From positions 11,291,556-11,355,555 of the forward strand of contig JAVDOI010000006.1 in the NCBI GenBank assembly GCA_032191485.1: a DNA stretch of 64,000 nucleotides, in the 5' to 3' direction. Each line of letters opens with the position of its first letter. Within the stretch, counting starts at the first letter, position 1. Positions 59,684-64,000 of this stretch are shown in pieces. The DNA comes from Leptoclinus maculatus (Eukaryota > Chordata > Actinopteri > Perciformes > Stichaeidae). Both the position numbers and the translations under genes were made by a program. The notes beneath the pieces are model-generated. The model was not told the origin of the DNA. It ran no database searches and worked only from the letters and a program-made list of their open reading frames with translations.

Positions 59684-61831
59684 ATGGCGCTCAGTTCGCA
59701 GCCGTGGCCTCCTCTACTCTGGCTGTGTATGGGATTGTTCCTGTCTTTTCTGGCACCCGTATATGGCAAAGAATGTCCACATTTGTGTGTTTGCGAGATC
59801 CGCCCTTGGTTCACCCCCCAGTCGACCTACAAGGAGGCAACCACAGTGGATTGCAATGACTTGAGGCTCATGCAAATCCCTACCAACCTATCCACGGATA
59901 CTCAGGTGTTACTGCTCCAAAGTAACGCCATCTCTCACACCAGTGGAGAGCTGGAGGCACTGTTCAACTTGACAGAGTTGGACCTATCCCAGAACAATTT
60001 CAGCACTGTGGAAGCTGTGGGCCTCACAAGCATGAACCACTTGACCACCCTGCATCTAGAGGAGAACCAGATTAGCCAGCTGCCAGACCACTGTCTCGGA
60101 AACCTCTCCAATCTCCAAGAGCTTTACATCAACCACAACCAGATAAGCGCCATCTCCCCTCGGGCATTTGCAGGCATGCACAGCCTGCTGCGCCTTCATC
60201 TGAACTCCAACAGGCTCCATGTCATAGACAGCCGCTGGTTTGAAGAAACACCTAACCTTGAGATCCTCATGATCGGGGAGAACCCAGTTATTGGCCTCCT
60301 AGACATGAACTTTAAGCCTCTCGGAAGCCTGAGGAGTCTGGTCCTGGCTGGCATGGACCTCACTGACGTTCCAGCAAATGCTTTTGTAGGTTTGGATAGC
60401 CTTGAAAGCATTTCTTTCTATGACAACAAACTGGTCAGAATCCCTCAACTGGCCCTTCAAAGAGTTCACAATTTGAAATTCTTGGATTTGAACAAGAATC
60501 CAGTTCACAAAATCCAGGAAGGAGATTTCAGGAACATGTTACGTCTGAAGGAGCTGGGCATCAACAATATGATGGAGCTAGTGTCAATTGACCGCTATGC
60601 TCTGGACAACCTACCAGAGCTGACAAAGCTGGAGGCCACCAACAACCCTAAGCTGTCTTATGTGCATAGGTTGGCTTTTCGGGACATGTCCTCTTTGGAG
60701 AGCCTGATGCTCAACAATAATGCCCTCACTGCCCTTTACCAGCACACTGTGGAGGCGTTGCCTAATCTGCGGGAAATCAGTCTGCATAGCAACCCATTGC
60801 GTTGCGACTGTGTCATTCAGTGGATGAGCTCTAACAGGACCACAGTGCGCTTCATGGAGCCCCTGGCCATGCTCTGCGCCTCCCCACCGGAACTCAGAGG
60901 CCAGCGGGTTCGAGAGCTAAGGCTGCTGGAGTCCCCGGAGCAATGCCTGCCCCTCATATCCCACAACACCTTCCAGAGCCACTTGAACCTCGAACTGGGC
61001 ATGAGTGTCAGTCTCGACTGCAGGGCCATGGCTGAGCCAGAGCCTGAGATCTACTGGGTGACTCCTCTTGGTAACAAAATCACAACGGACTCTGTTTCAG
61101 AGCGGTACCACTTGAACAATGAGGGGACCCTGCGGCTGTCTCATGTTCAGGTGGAGGATTCTGGCCGTTACACCTGTGTGGCCCAGAACACAGAAGGAGC
61201 TGACACACGGGTCGCCACCATCCGTGTGAATGGCACCCTGCTCGACAGTGCCGAGGTGATGAAAATCTACGTCAAGCGGACCGAGTCGCACTCCATCCTG
61301 GTCTCCTGGAAAATCAATTCTAACGTCATGTCCTCCAACCTGAAGTGGGCCTCAGCCACCATGAAGATTGACAACCCGCACATCACCTACACAGCTCGGG
61401 TCCCCGTAGACGTCCATGAGTACAACCTCACACACCTTCAACCTGCCACAGAGTACGAGGTGTGCCTAACTGTCTCCAACGTCCACCTGCAGACACACAA
61501 GTCGTGTGTTAATGTGACAACACGTAGCGCTACCTTCGCCCTGGACCTGTCAGACCAGCACCCAAGTGCGGCTGTGCTGGCTGTCATGGCGACAATGCTG
61601 GCTTTCCTCAGCCTGGCCACTGCGGGCGTCTACATAGCTCGCAGATGGAAGAGAAAAAACTACCACCACTCTCTGAAGAAATACATGCTGAAGACGTCCT
61701 CCATCCCCCTGAACGAGCTTTACCCTCCGCTCATCAACCTGTGGGAAGTTGACGGGGAGAAGGACAAAGACTGCAGTGCAGAAGGAAAACCCTCTCCTGT
61801 CGACACCACACGCAGTTATTACATGTGGTGA
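59684..61831 (+). CDS. lrrn1: Leucine-rich repeat neuronal protein 1
   Basis: LRRN1 is a type I membrane protein of the nervous system and somites, thought to act in cell adhesion or signalling and in brain boundary formation. The CDS is one uninterrupted exon of 715 codons, close to the mammalian length (716). A signal peptide covers about residues 1-29, followed by a Cys-rich LRR N-cap (ECPHLCVCEIRPWFTPQ). About a dozen LRRs and a C-cap (NPLRCDCVIQWM) come next. Then an Ig-like domain with LDCRAM and YTCVAQN, an FN3 domain ending near CVNVTT, a transmembrane helix at about 627-650, and a 63-residue tail with LNELYPPLINLWE and the end RSYYMW. That tail and the KNYHHSLKKYM motif distinguish LRRN1 from LRRN3. 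The ATG has a good context (aagATGG), with an in-frame TGA at 59663-59665. Confidence 0.97.
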   Translation: MALSSQPWPPLLWLCMGLFLSFLAPVYGKECPHLCVCEIRPWFTPQSTYKEATTVDCNDLRLMQIPTNLSTDTQVLLLQSNAISHTSGELEALFNLTELDLSQNNFSTVEAVGLTSMNHLTTLHLEENQISQLPDHCLGNLSNLQELYINHNQISAISPRAFAGMHSLLRLHLNSNRLHVIDSRWFEETPNLEILMIGENPVIGLLDMNFKPLGSLRSLVLAGMDLTDVPANAFVGLDSLESISFYDNKLVRIPQLALQRVHNLKFLDLNKNPVHKIQEGDFRNMLRLKELGINNMMELVSIDRYALDNLPELTKLEATNNPKLSYVHRLAFRDMSSLESLMLNNNALTALYQHTVEALPNLREISLHSNPLRCDCVIQWMSSNRTTVRFMEPLAMLCASPPELRGQRVRELRLLESPEQCLPLISHNTFQSHLNLELGMSVSLDCRAMAEPEPEIYWVTPLGNKITTDSVSERYHLNNEGTLRLSHVQVEDSGRYTCVAQNTEGADTRVATIRVNGTLLDSAEVMKIYVKRTESHSILVSWKINSNVMSSNLKWASATMKIDNPHITYTARVPVDVHEYNLTHLQPATEYEVCLTVSNVHLQTHKSCVNVTTRSATFALDLSDQHPSAAVLAVMATMLAFLSLATAGVYIARRWKRKNYHHSLKKYMLKTSSIPLNELYPPLINLWEVDGEKDKDCSAEGKPSPVDTTRSYYMW

Positions 61832-62568
61832 AGGACTCGGTAAGGAGGCCTGGCTGCCTCTCCAGCAGCACAAAAAGACACACTTTTGCCATTTTGGTGC
61901 AAAAGTCGAAGTTGCAAATGTTTTTTTGTATTCTTAGCTTTGCTAATAAGAGGCAGAGTGATCAAGGACTGGATTTGTATTAGTATAGCGTATCGCCTTT
62001 GTTTGATTCTTTCTATCTTTTAATTGTTTTGGACTTTCCACGATGGAAGCTGTATTTAGCCTCCAGCTTGTCTTAGTTGCTATGCTGTTGTTTCCGTGGT
62101 GCATTTTCGACACACTTTCTTTTGGGTTAATAATACAGCAGCAGGGGCCGATGGTCTTCTTGCAGCAGTAGTAGCAATCAGTGTTTCTTTCTCTGTTTTG
62201 TAAAACAGTTAATCTGTTGTGCACTGATAGATAATGGAGTTTGTATAAACTTCAGTTAAAAGCTGACAGTGTGGTTTAGACTTGTTAAACTATCTACTGA
62301 ATGTTAGCAATTGTGCAGTAATGTTGTATCAACTATACCTTTGAACTTTCTGATTTAAATTGCAAGCTAATAGGATTAGTAGTTTACTGATAAATGTGAT
62401 GTTAATACTAGAAATATAAATGTTTGCTAAAACATTTTGAGTCTTTTTACTAAGGTGCATTAGAAACGTTTGGACCCTTTCCCCGTTTACTCACTTATTT
62501 TGCTAGACTTTTTCGCTAATTGCTTAGTTTATTATTTTCACATGCGATCTGTATACTGAAGAAGTTAC

Positions 62569-62574
62569 AATAAA
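62569..62574 (+). terminator. Polyadenylation signal of lrrn1
   Basis: AATAAA 738 bases after the stop codon, followed by T/G-rich sequence (ccgtttggttcttttgc). The 3' UTR between is AT-rich. Confidence 0.7.
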
Positions 62575-62599
62575 TACCGTTTGGTTCTTTTGCAGACAG

Positions 62600-64000
62600 T
62601 TGGTCTTTCTTCAATTCCAGTTCTAATCTTTATCATTGTTCTATAGTTTCAGGCTGGCACTCTCACTTCCCAGTTATACATGTTGTTGGTTGGAGTCTTA
62701 ATCGCATGTCTTTGAAGAACTCATAACTGTCTGAATCAGCGTCACACCGTCACAGTGCTCACTGCCCTGAATCATCCTTTCTGACAGAGCTTATACTCTG
62801 TCAGCTTAACTTCTCAATATGCGTATGAAAGAAACACGTACTGTACATTCATTCTGGAGACCAATAGACAGACAGATATATAGATATTAGAGCATGTGCT
62901 GCCCTCTGGTGGATGCTACACTTTAACTACATAATACACCTTTATATGGTTGCCATATACTGTCGGTCAGTAATGATAAAACACAGTAATAGCAAAGTAG
63001 CACCTTGAGGTTTAGCATCAATTAACCAAACCTAAAGTGTCACACACAAATTCAGTGTAACATTTGAGTCACATTAAGCCAATAAATGCTTTTTATTAAG
63101 TCATGTTCAGGCCACAGACATTACACACAATGTAAAACTAAAATCTTGAAAGAAAGAAAAATCAGGAAATCATTAACTAATCAGAACACACAATTACACA
63201 CACAGACAAAAAGAAGAATGGATTGGTTAGGATCCCATTTGTCACAGATTTATCAGTGATTGTAAAAATTACAATCATTTACAATAATCTAGCAAATCCA
63301 CAGTGTCATTTTAAATTGGCTGTATAGTTTACATAGACTTTTAGTCTGTAGCTCGGCCAGCCCTTTTGTTGATAATGACAACTTGTACAACTGCGTGCAA
63401 CGGTTTGTTTTGACATTTACAAGATGCTGAGTTGTTCAGTGCTCTCTCCACCTGTGCTCAAAGGCGTAAAAAGAACAGATGTAGAAAAAAACTGCCTTTT
63501 CTATTTATTTCTTGGGTAAAAAAAAGTTATAAAATTTTACATTTCTGGGAATATCTGCTGGAATGGAAGACATTTTCAACTCCCCATCAGTAAGATGGCA
63601 CATATTAAATGCCTGTCCTTGGTTTACTCCACAACCAACACTGGTGTAAGAGAGCAACTGGAACCCTGTGAAGACGACCGGTTCAGGTCACTGTTGACCC
63701 CGAGAGACACAGCGGAAACCAAGATTAGAGGCTGCGCTGTCCGGAGTGTTCTGGCTACGGGCTTCACATCGGTATCTGTAACAGTAAGACTGGAGGGGGG
63801 GGGGGGGGAGAGACAGGGACATTTACTGTGGAATTCATTTTCCCAGCAATGGAAACTGCTTTGTTACAGTATAGTTTAAAAAAAAAGCATAAGGAAAACA
63901 ATCATACAGCCACCACTTTATTTCTGATTCCTTCTTTGATCATCCTGCTCCTACACCTGTTTGTGCGCATTCACTAAGCCTGTCTGACTGTTGTCCTCTC
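62600..64000. other. Downstream of lrrn1; possible 3' end of a minus-strand gene
   Basis: No coding exon recognised. A TTTATT at 63092-63097 is AATAAA on the minus strand, and the A-rich, ORF-poor stretch to its right could be the 3' UTR of a gene lying beyond 64000. A G-run occurs at about 63797-63809. A small plus-strand open frame at 63595-63879 has no recognisable domain. Confidence 0.3.

Noticed and set aside
59684..61831. Assignment as LRRN3, prompted by the nearby DNAJB9-like gene (LRRN3 and DNAJB9 are linked in human)
   Set aside because: The cytoplasmic tail (KKYMLKTSSIPLNELYPP and the end RSYYMW) and the LRR sequence match LRRN1, not LRRN3.

Overview
The window looks like nuclear DNA of a teleost, probably a percomorph. 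Genes are intron-containing with GT-AG splice sites, (CA)n/(GT)n microsatellites are abundant, fish-type dispersed repeats recur, and the proteins resemble vertebrate families. No prokaryotic, organellar or viral gene set is visible.

Positions 1-13.6 kb hold the 5' part of an extended-synaptotagmin 1 (ESYT1) gene on the minus strand, running off the left edge. I could place 43 coding exons in frame, already about 1,559 residues. After an N-terminal ER-membrane hairpin and an SMP lipid-transfer domain there are at least seven C2 domains. The C2C-C2D pair is present as tandem genomic copies with near-identical exon lengths. By family knowledge, mammalian ESYT1 has five C2 domains and about 1,100 residues, so this expanded tether is the most striking gene in the window.

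At 14.8-17.7 kb (minus strand, same direction) lies ZC3H10, a three-CCCH zinc-finger RNA-binding protein; the ZC3H10-ESYT1 neighbourhood matches mammals. Divergent to it at 19.5-20.6 kb is a two-exon ER DnaJ gene (DNAJB9-like) with an acidic tail. At 21.6-25.6 kb a 14-exon sorting nexin of the SNX5/6/32 SNX-BAR group follows on the plus strand.

From 26 kb to 59.5 kb I find no convincing protein-coding exon. This gene-poor stretch holds microsatellites, several dispersed repeat families, a 2.6-kb tandem/foldback structure made of A/T homopolymer runs (41.9-44.5 kb), a cluster of TGTGACA/TGTCACA words (36.2-36.5 kb), and AT-rich single-copy stretches that could be regulatory. A probable non-coding first exon at about 52.4-52.7 kb splices by consensus to the single coding exon of LRRN1 (59,684-61,831, plus), a transmembrane LRR/Ig/FN3 neuronal protein. 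The last 1.4 kb has no confident gene.

The genes do not form a shared pathway. ESYT1 (ER-plasma membrane lipid transfer), the DnaJ protein (ER lumen) and the sorting nexin (endosome) are all membrane-system housekeeping genes, while LRRN1 is developmental and sits in the gene-poor part. All family assignments are from reading translations and memory of the families; no database search was run.
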